This document shows positions 37,301 through 45,343 of a stretch of DNA of 64,000 bases, one piece after another. This DNA is from Gillisia lutea. Its GTDB lineage: Bacteria; Bacteroidota; Bacteroidia; Flavobacteriales; Flavobacteriaceae. The DNA is taken from contig NZ_JAKGTH010000011.1 in assembly GCF_021568705.1 (NCBI RefSeq), positions 124,001 to 188,000 on the forward strand. The letters are read 5' to 3'. The notes beneath the pieces were generated by a model. It had not been told where the DNA came from. It saw only the letters and a program-made list of their open reading frames with translations, and did not search any database. The position numbers and the translations under genes are program-made. Each line of letters begins with the position of its first letter. Within the stretch, counting starts at the first letter, position 1.

Positions 37301-38120
37301 GAGCCCTAATTCTACCAATAATTTCTTTGGCTTTGGAAATGAAACTCCAAATTTTGACGATGAAGTGGATTTTGATTATAACCGCGCTAAAATTGAGAAA
37401 CTTGGAGTTGAATTCGGATTTGTAAGAAAATCACCCTTCGGAAGTTATTTTGGTTATATGGCCTCCATAGAAGGTATTAAGGTAGATGAAACTGCAAACC
37501 GTTTTATTACTGAAGATTTTACAAGTGATGATACCGATCTATTCAAAAGGAAATATTTTGCAGGATTGGATGCTACCTATAGATATGAGAGCTACGATAA
37601 TAATTTAAACCCAACTCGAGGTATGAAATTCGAAATGAATCTTGGAGGTAAATTAGATGTAACCGATACGGATAGTCATTTTGGATACTTCAAACCTTAT
37701 TTAGGTTTTTATAATGCTTTAATTCCAAATAGAAAACTGGTGCTTAAGTCGAATGTCCAAGCTCAGTTTAATATGGAAGATGATTATGAATTCTATCAGG
37801 CAGCTACCCTAGGAGGAGATAATGGATTAAGAGGATATAGATTAGACAGATTTGCAGGGAAGACTTCATTTGCCGCAGGAGCTGATCTTAGATATAGTTT
37901 CAACCAGTTTAAAACTTCTTTTCTACCCTTTCAAATTGGAATTTTTGGAGGATACGATGTAGGTAGAGTTTGGGAACAATCGGACAATAGTAAAATTTGG
38001 CATGACAGTTATGGTGGAGGAGTTTGGATAAATAGTGCTGAAGCGATTAATGGGACCTTCAGTATTTTTGGTGGGGGAGAAGGCACACGATTTACCTTCG
38101 GCTTCGGTTTCAAATTTTAA
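34392..38120 (+). CDS. Lipoprotein fusion: metallophosphatase, kinase-like middle domain, Omp85-type barrel
   Basis: A 1242-residue outer-membrane lipoprotein (lipobox LLFGC, Cys19). Residues 45-350 are a calcineurin-like phosphatase with all metal blocks: GDGGY, GDNVYP, GNHDW (128-132), HHPLYTNG and GHEH (304-307). Residues about 440-760 hold a segment resembling atypical kinases of the HipA/FAM20/CotH group: a glycine-rich strand (KGGGHQTL), a basic RRIKK, a hinge-like LYMIVERPEDG, GDWDRHQDQW (612-621) and PRDRDQAF (639-646). Residues about 890-1242 form a D15/Omp85 barrel with DNGLRGYRLDRFAG and a terminal FGFKF. Phosphatase-Omp85 fusions are known in Bacteroidota; the kinase-like reading is my inference. 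Confidence 0.85.
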   Translation: MKKNNIFLSFLISVLLFGCSTYDAKYRDKDLPKDFGYPTNKKIEKSFYLLGDGGYSPTGGISEGLIAFKDFIDSVKVTNNYTLFLGDNVYPVGLPPKDSPERETAEYRLDAQLDAIEKYEGNVIVIPGNHDWYNEGIAGLEREESYLKEQFGEKLKFSPKSGCGLDIVEISDNIQMIIIDSQWYLEDWDKHPTINDNCPNIKTREALFLELESELGKNQNKTIIVALHHPLYTNGVHGGQYNFTRHIYPSQKKIPIPVLGSLAALIRTSGGVSIQDAQNERYKSLVDRLETIAQDSDRLIFVSGHEHSLQYIEHGKIKQIVSGSGSKGSYAVLSNDGLFAYPDQGFAVYDVFEDGSSWASFYGNENNKAKLLFRHEVFAAPQEYDTSKLPKKFPSKISASVYNKEETEKSALYESVWGQRYRELYGKEVEVKVADLDTLYGGLTPVLKGGGHQTLSVRLKDTTGREYNMRRIKKSAVQFLQTVAFKNVPIQEQLENTIAENVLNDFYTAAHPYAFLTIPTLSNAAGIYHTNPQLYYVPKQKALGKYNAEYGDELYMIVERPEDGWLGLNSFGEPNHDIQSTSGMFERLRRDEKYHLDEKAYIRARIFDMLIGDWDRHQDQWRWAEFEDADGNFQFEPIPRDRDQAFANFDGAFLGTLRGLAGFANQFAVYSDDIKDVKWFNTAATGLDRTLLQNLGKEAWVEQAKHIQEHLTDEIIEQAFLKLPEATRGESTDYLIKSLKGRRDNIVDIAQRYYGYVSKLAIVTGTDKDDYIEITRLENNQTRVKISRIKDGEKAEVISEKIYKKSETKEIWVYGLDDDDVFEVSGKPTKDLIFVRVIGGQNNDVYKVAEDSGKKIKIYDHKSKPNTVESIGKAKLRFRDNYEINTFDKDKKTFKSNSILPGLGYNPDDGFKLGVQSILTINGFKRNPFTARHTFSAGYYFGTNGFNIDYQGEFASIIKKFNLAIGGYYESPNSTNNFFGFGNETPNFDDEVDFDYNRAKIEKLGVEFGFVRKSPFGSYFGYMASIEGIKVDETANRFITEDFTSDDTDLFKRKYFAGLDATYRYESYDNNLNPTRGMKFEMNLGGKLDVTDTDSHFGYFKPYLGFYNALIPNRKLVLKSNVQAQFNMEDDYEFYQAATLGGDNGLRGYRLDRFAGKTSFAAGADLRYSFNQFKTSFLPFQIGIFGGYDVGRVWEQSDNSKIWHDSYGGGVWINSAEAINGTFSIFGGGEGTRFTFGFGFKF

Positions 38121-38142
38121 ACTTGCTTATAACAGATTAAGA

Positions 38143-38168
38143 GATCCACTACTGTGGATCTTTTTTTT
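38143..38168 (+). terminator. Terminator after the phosphatase-Omp85 gene
   Basis: 7-bp perfect stem GATCCAC / GTGGATC with a TACT loop, followed by eight T residues. Confidence 0.88.
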
Positions 38169-38288
38169 ATAAACAAGTGAAATTTCTAATCTCATACATG
38201 ATGTTAATTTTTTCTTAAATAAAATCAACTATTTCTATAGTTATAGCATTATTTCGGTTCTTAGTGGCTTAAGAAAATCTAAATTCAT

Positions 38289-41066
38289 ATGTTTAACCGT
38301 TTCTTCCTATCAGTTGTTTTTACAGCAATTTCCTTTTTTAGTTATTCTCAAGAGTTTTCTATTTCGGGTAGATTAATAGATTTTAACAGTAAAGCTCCAG
38401 TGGAGGCTGCCACCGTTTTTGTGGAAACCTTAAAGGATAGTTCTTTAATAACCTATACAATTACCGATAAAGGCGGGAATTTTAACTTGAAAGGTCAGAC
38501 TCAATCTCCTTCAGTAAACCTACTAATTTCCTTCGTGGGATATCAGCCAGTAGAGAGGAAGATCAGTTTTTCTGAAAATCGGGATATGGTTTTACCGGAA
38601 ATTACTTTGGAAGAACAGATAGAATCTCTAGGCGATGTTGTAGTTCAAGCTAGACGTCCCCCAATCACTATTAAAAAGGATACCCTAGAATTTAATGTAG
38701 ATTCTTTTAAGACGAAAAAAGATGCAAATGTTGAAGATCTATTGAAGGAGCTACCGGGAGTAGAGGTAGATGAGCAAGGGAATATTACCGTAAATGGAAA
38801 ATCTGTGAATAAAATATTGGTTAATGGAAAACCTTTTTTTGGAAACGATCCAACAATTGCCACTAGAAATCTTACCAAAGAGATCGTTGAAAAAATACAG
38901 GTTACCGATACCAAATCGGATTCTGAGGCATTTAATGGAGAGGCTGGAGACGACCAGAATAAAACTATTAATATTACCATCGATGAAGAGAAGAACAAAG
39001 GGATTTTTGGAAGGGTAGCTGCAGGTGGAGGAACCGATGAACGCTTTGAATATGCTGGTTTAATAAACTATTTCGATAATGACTTGAGAATTAGTGTGCT
39101 GGCAGGGGGGAATAACATCAACTCTCCCGGGTTTAGTTTTGGAGAAATTCAGAAGATGTTTGGTTCAGCCAGATATATAAGCATTAATAATGGGACTTTG
39201 AACTTTGGAGGGAAAGTATTTGGAGGCGGACAGGGAATTACGAATTCCAGAACTGCAGGTGCTAATTATGCCGATAATTTAGGGAAAAAGACAGAGTTGA
39301 GTTCCGACTATTTTTATTCAGCTTCCAATTCATATGAAGATAGGATAAGAAGCAGAGAGAATATTTTACCGGATGGCCGTTATTTTTCAAATTCTACATC
39401 CAACACGGTGAGTAGCAGTGATAATCATGCTGTTAATTTAAATTTTAAAACTAAGATTGATACTACCTTTTTGATAGAAGCAAGACCAAAATTCAATTAC
39501 AGCAAATCTGATTCCAAGTACTCTAATCTCGAAGAAACTTTAAATGAAGATCGGGTACTTACCAATTCTTCTAATAATGATAATAGTAATTTTAGGGAAG
39601 GAAGAGATTTTAGTAATGACCTAAGTGTGAATAAGAAATATGGATCTAATGGCGGATTTGTACGTCTCAGCATGGAAAATAAGATTAATGATACCGATTC
39701 TGATAGTTATTTAAATTCGGAAACCCTCATATTTGGTGAGGATCCTGAGCAAATATTAAGAAATCAGTATACCGATGGAAATCAGAAAACAAATGATCTG
39801 GAACTTAGTACTAATTGGAGGGTCCCTCTTTATTCAAACAAGATGTTTATGGAGGCAGAATATAGATTCAGCAATAGTAAAAAAGATGATCGACAATTAG
39901 TGTATGATTTTAACGAGGAAAGTGACTCATATTCTTTATTTAACTTAGAACAAAGTACAGATTTTACAAATAGGGACCGAAGTTCCAGACCCGAGTTAGG
40001 TTTGATATATGATGTAGATAAATTTAGAATTAGGTTCACCACCGCTTATGTATTTCGAACACTGGAAAGTGAAGATGCTTTAAGAGACATCAACTTTGAA
40101 AATGATTTTAATGCATTTGAATTTGGCGGGAATTTAAGATATAAATTTAGTCAGAAGACAAGTTTATATGGCGGCTATAATTATTATAATAGTGTTCCTG
40201 ATATTAGAGAATTATCTCCGTACGTAGATGTTTCTAATCCTTTACATACCATTCAAGGTAATCCCGATTTAAAACCTGCAAAAACTCATAGATTATATCT
40301 CAATTTCAATAATTACGATTTTCAATCCAGAACAGGTATTTATAGCTATGTTAATTTAAATTTTGCTGATGATAGAGTAGTTCAGAAGTCGTTTATAGAT
40401 CCTTCATTTGTTAGAACAACTACTTATGAGAATGTGAATGGCTATTATCAGCTTTATGCAAATATCAACTACAGTAAAAAGATAGAATTAGATAGTATTA
40501 GATCTCTTAATTATGAGATAGGAACAAGTGTAAATGCAAACAGAAATATTAATTTCAATAATAACATCAAATATGCCAGCAAAACTTTTACATACAGCCC
40601 TAATTTAGGGCTTCGTTTTATTTGGAAAGATCTTTTTGAAATTAGACCGAGCTATGAACTGAATATTACTAAAAACACCTTCGATTTAGATGCTTTCGAA
40701 GATCAGAATTTTTTGAGACATGAGCTAAGGTTGAGAACTACAACATCGTATCCTGAAAAATTGGAGTGGAGTAATGATATAAGGTATGTTCATAATCCTA
40801 ATGTACAATCAGGGTTTGAGCAAAATTCAGTGTTTTGGAATAGTTCATTAGCTTATTCCATTTTAAAAGACAAGGGTACGCTAAGCTTTAAAGTGTATGA
40901 TTTACTTAATCAAAACACCAACACCAGGAGAACCGCGAGTGAAGATTATATAGAGGACGTTGAGAGTACTGTATTACAACAATACTTCATGCTAAGCTTC
41001 AGCTATAAATTCAATACCTTAGGAAAAAAAGGGGAGACAAGAAATAGCTCTTTTTGGTTCGATTAA
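38289..41066 (+). CDS. Outer-membrane beta-barrel protein with CarboxypepD_reg-like domain (TonB-receptor-like)
   Basis: A 925-residue outer-membrane protein with signal peptide MFNRFFLSVVFTAISFFSYSQ. Residues 22-110 form a carboxypeptidase-regulatory-like domain (FSISGRLIDFNSKAPVEAATVF). A plug-like domain follows (about 125-230: DVVVQARRPPITIKKDTLEFNVD, LLKELPGVEVDEQGNITVNGKSV). The rest is a barrel of the OMP_b-brl_3 type, without a recognisable TonB box. It ends in SFWFD. Such proteins import or export large ligands; without a SusD partner beside it there is no glycan-uptake assignment. Monocistronic between two terminators. Confidence 0.85.
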   Translation: MFNRFFLSVVFTAISFFSYSQEFSISGRLIDFNSKAPVEAATVFVETLKDSSLITYTITDKGGNFNLKGQTQSPSVNLLISFVGYQPVERKISFSENRDMVLPEITLEEQIESLGDVVVQARRPPITIKKDTLEFNVDSFKTKKDANVEDLLKELPGVEVDEQGNITVNGKSVNKILVNGKPFFGNDPTIATRNLTKEIVEKIQVTDTKSDSEAFNGEAGDDQNKTINITIDEEKNKGIFGRVAAGGGTDERFEYAGLINYFDNDLRISVLAGGNNINSPGFSFGEIQKMFGSARYISINNGTLNFGGKVFGGGQGITNSRTAGANYADNLGKKTELSSDYFYSASNSYEDRIRSRENILPDGRYFSNSTSNTVSSSDNHAVNLNFKTKIDTTFLIEARPKFNYSKSDSKYSNLEETLNEDRVLTNSSNNDNSNFREGRDFSNDLSVNKKYGSNGGFVRLSMENKINDTDSDSYLNSETLIFGEDPEQILRNQYTDGNQKTNDLELSTNWRVPLYSNKMFMEAEYRFSNSKKDDRQLVYDFNEESDSYSLFNLEQSTDFTNRDRSSRPELGLIYDVDKFRIRFTTAYVFRTLESEDALRDINFENDFNAFEFGGNLRYKFSQKTSLYGGYNYYNSVPDIRELSPYVDVSNPLHTIQGNPDLKPAKTHRLYLNFNNYDFQSRTGIYSYVNLNFADDRVVQKSFIDPSFVRTTTYENVNGYYQLYANINYSKKIELDSIRSLNYEIGTSVNANRNINFNNNIKYASKTFTYSPNLGLRFIWKDLFEIRPSYELNITKNTFDLDAFEDQNFLRHELRLRTTTSYPEKLEWSNDIRYVHNPNVQSGFEQNSVFWNSSLAYSILKDKGTLSFKVYDLLNQNTNTRRTASEDYIEDVESTVLQQYFMLSFSYKFNTLGKKGETRNSSFWFD

Positions 41067-41088
41067 TTTTGAATTTATGGAATGAAAA

Positions 41089-41124
41089 AAGCCTCCAGAG
41101 TTGGTTAACAACGTGGAGGCTTTG
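41089..41124. terminator. Bidirectional terminator between the barrel protein and mscS
   Basis: 9-bp perfect stem AAGCCTCCA / TGGAGGCTT with a 16-nt loop; A run on the left and T run on the right. Confidence 0.85.
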
Positions 41125-41142
41125 TGTTTTAAATAATAGATT

Positions 41143-42048
41143 TTAATCTTGTTTGCTAGGATTATTTATTGATAATTGATTTGTAAAATCGATCGTTCTA
41201 ATTGGGAACGGAATATTGATGTTGTTCTTATCAAATGCTTTTTTAACTGCTATTATAGCCTTATTGTTTGCTATTAAAATATCTCTATTTTTAGAAACAT
41301 CTGTCCAGAAACGGGCGACAAAGTTAATGGAGCTATCCCCAAATTCGGTATACATAAATTCCACTTCTTCATTTCCTCTAGGCGGGAATAATTCAGATAG
41401 CGTATCTATGGTAAGCTTTTGAACAAACTCAAGATCACTGCTATAACCAACTCCGCAATTAAGCATAACCCTAGAGCGTTTGGTAGAAGTAAAGTTTTTG
41501 AAAGGTTCATCTACAATTTTGGAATTAGGTATCACTACGTAATTATTGTCAGACCCTCTAATGACGATATTTCTTAAAGTAATTTCAGTGACCTCTCCAC
41601 TATAACCATTGGTTTCCACCCAATCTCCAATTTGTATTTCAGGTAAGAAACTAAGTATAACTCCAGAAAAGGTGTTGTTTAATGTGCCTTGTAGTGCTAA
41701 ACCAATGGCCAAACCTACTACTCCGGCACCGGCTAAAATGGATGTTAATACCTTATCTAAATTCAGGAGGCCTAAGGCGAAGAAGAAGCCTATCAAAATC
41801 ACTACAACTTTTACAACCTTAGTAGTGATTTGCCTGATGGAATCTTGGGATCCTTTTTTACGAAGGATGCGATCAATAATTTTAGCAGTGTATTTGGCAA
41901 CTACTATAAATAGTACAAATACCAAAGCAGCCAAAACAAAGTTTGGTAAATTAAGAATAAGGGCATCGAGCCAACCCAAGAGTTTGCTCCATATGCCCTT
42001 TATAGATTCATTTAAATTAAAACCCTTCAAAAAGTACAGTGAGATCAT
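41143..42048 (-). CDS. Small-conductance mechanosensitive channel (MscS family)
   Basis: A 301-residue inner-membrane channel that releases solutes on hypo-osmotic shock. It has two N-terminal helices (IIDRILRKKG after the second), a pore helix rich in Gly and Ala (VLTSILAGAGVVGLAIGLALQGTLNN), and the MscS beta domain (IQIGDWVETNGYSGEVTEITLRNIVIRGSDNNYVVIPNSKI). The length is that of E. coli MscS. Its ATG overlaps the dps stop by 4 bp (ATGA), so it is translationally coupled to dps. Confidence 0.93.
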   Translation of the reverse strand: MISLYFLKGFNLNESIKGIWSKLLGWLDALILNLPNFVLAALVFVLFIVVAKYTAKIIDRILRKKGSQDSIRQITTKVVKVVVILIGFFFALGLLNLDKVLTSILAGAGVVGLAIGLALQGTLNNTFSGVILSFLPEIQIGDWVETNGYSGEVTEITLRNIVIRGSDNNYVVIPNSKIVDEPFKNFTSTKRSRVMLNCGVGYSSDLEFVQKLTIDTLSELFPPRGNEEVEFMYTEFGDSSINFVARFWTDVSKNRDILIANNKAIIAVKKAFDKNNINIPFPIRTIDFTNQLSINNPSKQD

Positions 42049-42536
42049 ACAGTCTTATGATTTTCACTCGTCTTCATTTTCCATGCATCTAGCATCCAGC
42101 TTGTTTTCTCTAATTCTCTAATATAAGCCCCAATAAGATCAATAGTACCTTCATCACCGCCTTTTTCAGCGATCTCTACTACTTTTCGCATCTGACTTAG
42201 AATAATGCCGTGGTCATTAAGCAGAGTAGATATCATTTTTGAGTCGGATATATCTGAAGGAGATTCTTTTAAGTTAGAAGCCTTTAAGTACTCACTCATA
42301 TTACTAGTGGGTTGAAATCTTAGAGTTAATATCCGCTCTGCAATTTCATCTACTTTTAACTTAGCATCATCATATAATTCTTCAAATTTTTCATGAAGAT
42401 CAAAAAAGTTCTTTCCAATAACATTCCAGTGGAAGTTTCTCAATTTTTGATAGTACATATGATAATCTGCAAGCAACACATTAAGTTCCTCAACGGTTTT
42501 AGCAGTTTTTTTCTCGTCTAATCCTAAATAGTTCAT
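42045..42536 (-). CDS. dps: Dps-family ferritin-like DNA-protection protein
   Basis: A 163-residue four-helix ferritin-like protein that oxidises and stores iron and protects DNA in stress. The intersubunit ferroxidase ligands are visible in LRNFHWNV (His) and FFDLHEKFEELYDDAKLKVDEIAER (His, Asp/Glu). The C-terminal helix LEKTSWMLDAWKMK is typical. It lies upstream of mscS in a two-gene unit with an ATGA overlap, joining oxidative and osmotic stress functions. No Bacteroidota -7 box was found immediately upstream. Confidence 0.93.
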   Translation of the reverse strand: MNYLGLDEKKTAKTVEELNVLLADYHMYYQKLRNFHWNVIGKNFFDLHEKFEELYDDAKLKVDEIAERILTLRFQPTSNMSEYLKASNLKESPSDISDSKMISTLLNDHGIILSQMRKVVEIAEKGGDEGTIDLIGAYIRELEKTSWMLDAWKMKTSENHKTV

Positions 42537-42624
42537 AGATTTAATTTATTAGTTTTTTAAATTCGATATAAATTTACAATAGCGCACAGGTTCTTGCAAT
42601 TTTCACGTTTAGTTTAGTACAATT

Positions 42625-42951
42625 TTAACGGTCTGAAATAGGTCGATCCTCTTTCAGATCAAGTTTATCTAACATGGCTTTAGAAATCTGCCCACTTGAG
42701 ATACCATAACCATCTACTAAAACTCCTTTCTTGCCATTATTAGTGGTTACAGCATAAAGAATGGCATTATCATCCGGATTACTCATTCCTTCAAATCGAA
42801 GTACTTTATCCACTTCAAATTCGTCATGATGGAAGAATTCTTTTTCTGACTTTAATTCTATTTTTTCATCTAGAAGATTGAAATCATATTCGTATCCTTC
42901 CTCTAATTTCAGTTTATTTATTGCTTGTGACAATGTTCCGTAATCTTTCAT
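42625..42951 (-). CDS. Small conserved Bacteroidota protein (often misnamed phosphoribosylpyrophosphate synthetase)
   Basis: A 108-residue cytoplasmic protein starting at the ATG at 42951 (MKDYGTLSQAINKL); a TTG two codons earlier is not needed. The pattern is YDFNLLDEKIEL, DEFEVDKVLRFEGMSNPDDNAILYAV and GKKGVLVDGYG. It resembles a family annotated in many Bacteroidota genomes as phosphoribosylpyrophosphate synthetase, but it is far too short and lacks the PRPP loop, so that name is not supported. The true function is unknown. Next to dps and mscS on the same strand, 88 bp upstream of dps. Confidence 0.72.
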   Translation of the reverse strand: MKDYGTLSQAINKLKLEEGYEYDFNLLDEKIELKSEKEFFHHDEFEVDKVLRFEGMSNPDDNAILYAVTTNNGKKGVLVDGYGISSGQISKAMLDKLDLKEDRPISDR

Positions 42952-43252
42952 AATCAATTTTTTTGGTTGAATTCACATAAAATTACTCTGCTATTCGGGC
43001 AAATACAAATTCGGAAGAGTGTTTAGTATAAGTTTAACTTGAATATTGAAAGTTATAGGGGAAAGATTTCAAACCTTTTTTAAAGAAGATGTTTGTTGCT
43101 ATTAGATTAGTCTAAACTTAGATTTAATATATTTGACTTTCCATTCAAATACGGAGATCTTATACTCGATTTAAAAGAATAGTTCTTAATTTGAATTAAG
43201 TCTAGGTGTAGTAGAATAAAATGGATTCCATAAGAGAAAAGGTAAATCAATC
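42952..43252 (+). promoter_or_regulatory. 301-bp leader of the polysaccharide locus with a -7 box
   Basis: The -7 box TATATTTG (43128-43135) fits TAnnTTTG, leaving a leader of about 110 nt before rfbB; no matching -33 TTG is clear. No coding frame, antiterminator-type leader or riboswitch was recognised in this gap. It is the likely start of the long plus-strand sugar operon. Confidence 0.5.
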
Positions 43253-44293
43253 ATGAAAAAAGTTCTAATTACAGGAGGTGCCGGTTTCATAGGGTCTCAT
43301 GTAGTGCGTCTATTCGTTAATAAATATCCAGAGTATCAAATTTATAATTTAGATGCTCTCACCTACGCCGGAAACTTAGAAAGTTTGAAGGATATTGAAA
43401 AGGCTGCTAATTATACTTTTTTAAAGGCCGATATCAATAATTCCCAAGCGATAGAAGATCTCTTCATGGAATTTGCATTTGATAATATAATTCATTTAGC
43501 AGCAGAATCTCATGTAGACCGGTCTATAAATGACCCTATGATTTTTGTAAAGACGAATGTTATTGGAACAGTTAATTTGTTAAATGCTGTAAGGAAATTC
43601 TGGGGACCTAATTTTGATAATAATAAAAGGTTCTATCATATTAGTACAGATGAAGTTTATGGGAGTTTAGGAACAGAAGGTTTATTTACAGAAAAAACAC
43701 CCTATTCTCCCAATTCCCCTTATGCAGCATCAAAAGCAAGTTCAGATCATTTTGTGAGATCCTATGGGGAAACCTACAATTTACCTTATGTTATAAGTAA
43801 TTGCTCTAATAATTACGGGCCAAACCAATTTCCCGAAAAACTGATACCGCTTTTTATATCTAATATTATAGAGAATAAATCTTTACCTCTGTATGGGGAT
43901 GGTAATTACACCCGAGACTGGTTATTCGTAATAGACCATGCAAAGGCTATAGATTTAATCTTTCATAAAGGTCTAAATAAGTCTACTTATAATATTGGGG
44001 GTTTCAATGAATGGAAAAATTTAGATTTGGTTAAGGTGTTGTGTGAAATAATGGATGTAAAATTAAATAGGCAGAAAGGGGCTTCAGCTAAATTAATAAC
44101 GCATATTGAGGATCGCCCTGGACATGATAAGAGGTATGCTATAGATGCCACAAAGATAAATAAGGAACTAGGGTGGGAGCCATCAGTTACATTTCGAGAA
44201 GGTTTAGAGAAAACTGTAGACTGGTATCTTGAAAATTCAGAGTGGATGCAGAATATAGTATCCGGAAAATATCAGAAGTATCATATGGATTAA
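43253..44293 (+). CDS. rfbB: dTDP-glucose 4,6-dehydratase
   Basis: Converts dTDP-glucose to dTDP-4-keto-6-deoxyglucose. The 346-residue short-chain dehydrogenase has [10 protein letters not shown] for [12 protein letters not shown], the STDEVYG active-site block, the YxxxK pair in YAASKASSD, and the sugar-nucleotide region [17 protein letters not shown]. Length is normal. First gene of the sugar locus. rfbA follows 20 bp later, but rfbC and rfbD, needed for rhamnose, are not in the window. Confidence 0.95.
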   Translation: MKKVLITGGAGFIGSHVVRLFVNKYPEYQIYNLDALTYAGNLESLKDIEKAANYTFLKADINNSQAIEDLFMEFAFDNIIHLAAESHVDRSINDPMIFVKTNVIGTVNLLNAVRKFWGPNFDNNKRFYHISTDEVYGSLGTEGLFTEKTPYSPNSPYAASKASSDHFVRSYGETYNLPYVISNCSNNYGPNQFPEKLIPLFISNIIENKSLPLYGDGNYTRDWLFVIDHAKAIDLIFHKGLNKSTYNIGGFNEWKNLDLVKVLCEIMDVKLNRQKGASAKLITHIEDRPGHDKRYAIDATKINKELGWEPSVTFREGLEKTVDWYLENSEWMQNIVSGKYQKYHMD

Positions 44294-44313
44294 GCTCCAA
44301 TTTAATAAATTAT

Positions 44314-45210
44314 ATGAAGGGAATAATATTAGCAGGTGGAACCGGAACGAGGCTTTATCCAATTACAAGAGGAATATCAAAACAATTATTGGCAATCTAT
44401 GACAAGCCAATGATATATTATCCTTTATCCGTTTTAATGTTATCGGGAATAAAAGAAATTTTAATCATTTCTACTCCAGAAGATCTTCCAAATTTCAGAA
44501 AGTTGTTGGGGACAGGAGAGGAATTAGGATTACGTTTTTATTATGAAGAGCAGGCTTCTCCTGATGGTTTAGCCCAAGCTTTTATTATAGGGGAAGAATT
44601 TATAGGGAAAGACGATGTCTGTCTGATATTAGGAGATAATATTTTTTACGGCCAAGGTTTAACAGGGCTCTTGTCTGAAGCTGTTAATAATGTTAGTAAG
44701 AACGGGAGGGCAACTATATTTGGATATTACGTGAAGGATCCTGAAAGATATGGTGTGGTAGAATTTGATAGTAAAGGAAAAGCTTTAAGTATTGAAGAAA
44801 AACCAAATACACCAAAAAGCAATTATGCTGTAACCGGGCTTTATTTTTATCCGAATTCAGTAATAGAAATGGCTAAAAAATGCAAACCCAGTTCAAGAGG
44901 GGAATTAGAAATAACGACTATAAATCAAGACTTCCTTGGGCAAAATTTATTAGATGTTCAATTAATGGGGCGAGGCTTTGCATGGTTAGACACGGGAACT
45001 CATGAATCTCTACTCGAAGCTTCAAACTTTATTCATACAATCGAAAAACGTCAAGGTCTTAAAATAGCATGTTTAGAGGAAATTGCATTCGATAAAAAAT
45101 ATATCTCTAAGGAACAACTTTTGAAACTAGCTGAGCTCTTAGGTAAAAATGAATATAGTGAGTATCTGTTAAGAATATCAGTAAAGGTAAGAAGCACTAG
45201 TCACAACTAG
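44314..45210 (+). CDS. rfbA: Glucose-1-phosphate thymidylyltransferase
   Basis: Makes dTDP-glucose from dTTP and glucose-1-phosphate. I start at the ATG at 44314 ([14 protein letters not shown]), which gives the family's 298 residues; the frame is open upstream but that part overlaps rfbB. Key blocks are [41 protein letters not shown] and [15 protein letters not shown]. The last dozen residues after EYLLRI ([10 protein letters not shown]) do not look like the family's usual end. The stop codon sits inside a hairpin (45202-45217), which suggests a junction or an altered 3' end. Confidence 0.95.
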   Translation: MKGIILAGGTGTRLYPITRGISKQLLAIYDKPMIYYPLSVLMLSGIKEILIISTPEDLPNFRKLLGTGEELGLRFYYEEQASPDGLAQAFIIGEEFIGKDDVCLILGDNIFYGQGLTGLLSEAVNNVSKNGRATIFGYYVKDPERYGVVEFDSKGKALSIEEKPNTPKSNYAVTGLYFYPNSVIEMAKKCKPSSRGELEITTINQDFLGQNLLDVQLMGRGFAWLDTGTHESLLEASNFIHTIEKRQGLKIACLEEIAFDKKYISKEQLLKLAELLGKNEYSEYLLRISVKVRSTSHN

Positions 45211-45223
45211 GGTTGTGCCTTTT
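45202..45223 (+). terminator. Weak terminator-like hairpin over the rfbA stop
   Basis: Stem CACAAC / GTTGTG with a TAGG loop, followed by CC and only four T residues. The stop codon is in the loop. It may attenuate transcription into the next gene, which has its own -7 box. Confidence 0.4.
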
Positions 45224-45304
45224 GGCGGACAGTATTGACAGCTATTCATGAATTGTTTTACATTTCTTTAAGATATACAAACGCATGGCTTAAATTAGAA
45301 ATAC

Positions 45305-45312
45305 TATCTTTG
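45305..45312 (+). promoter_or_regulatory. Internal promoter -7 box before the WbpP-like gene
   Basis: TATCTTTG fits TAnnTTTG exactly, 31 bp upstream of the start codon; the -33 box is weak. It would start a second transcript of the sugar locus. Confidence 0.5.
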
Positions 45313-45343
45313 CAAATTCTAAAATTAATTTAAATAGTTATAA

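Noticed and set aside
4691-45223. Dispersed repeat linking the dnaK terminator and the rfbA end
   Set aside because: Both contain CACAAC...GTTGTGCC, but the shared part is only the short hairpin core, and the flanks differ; chance similarity of terminators is enough.
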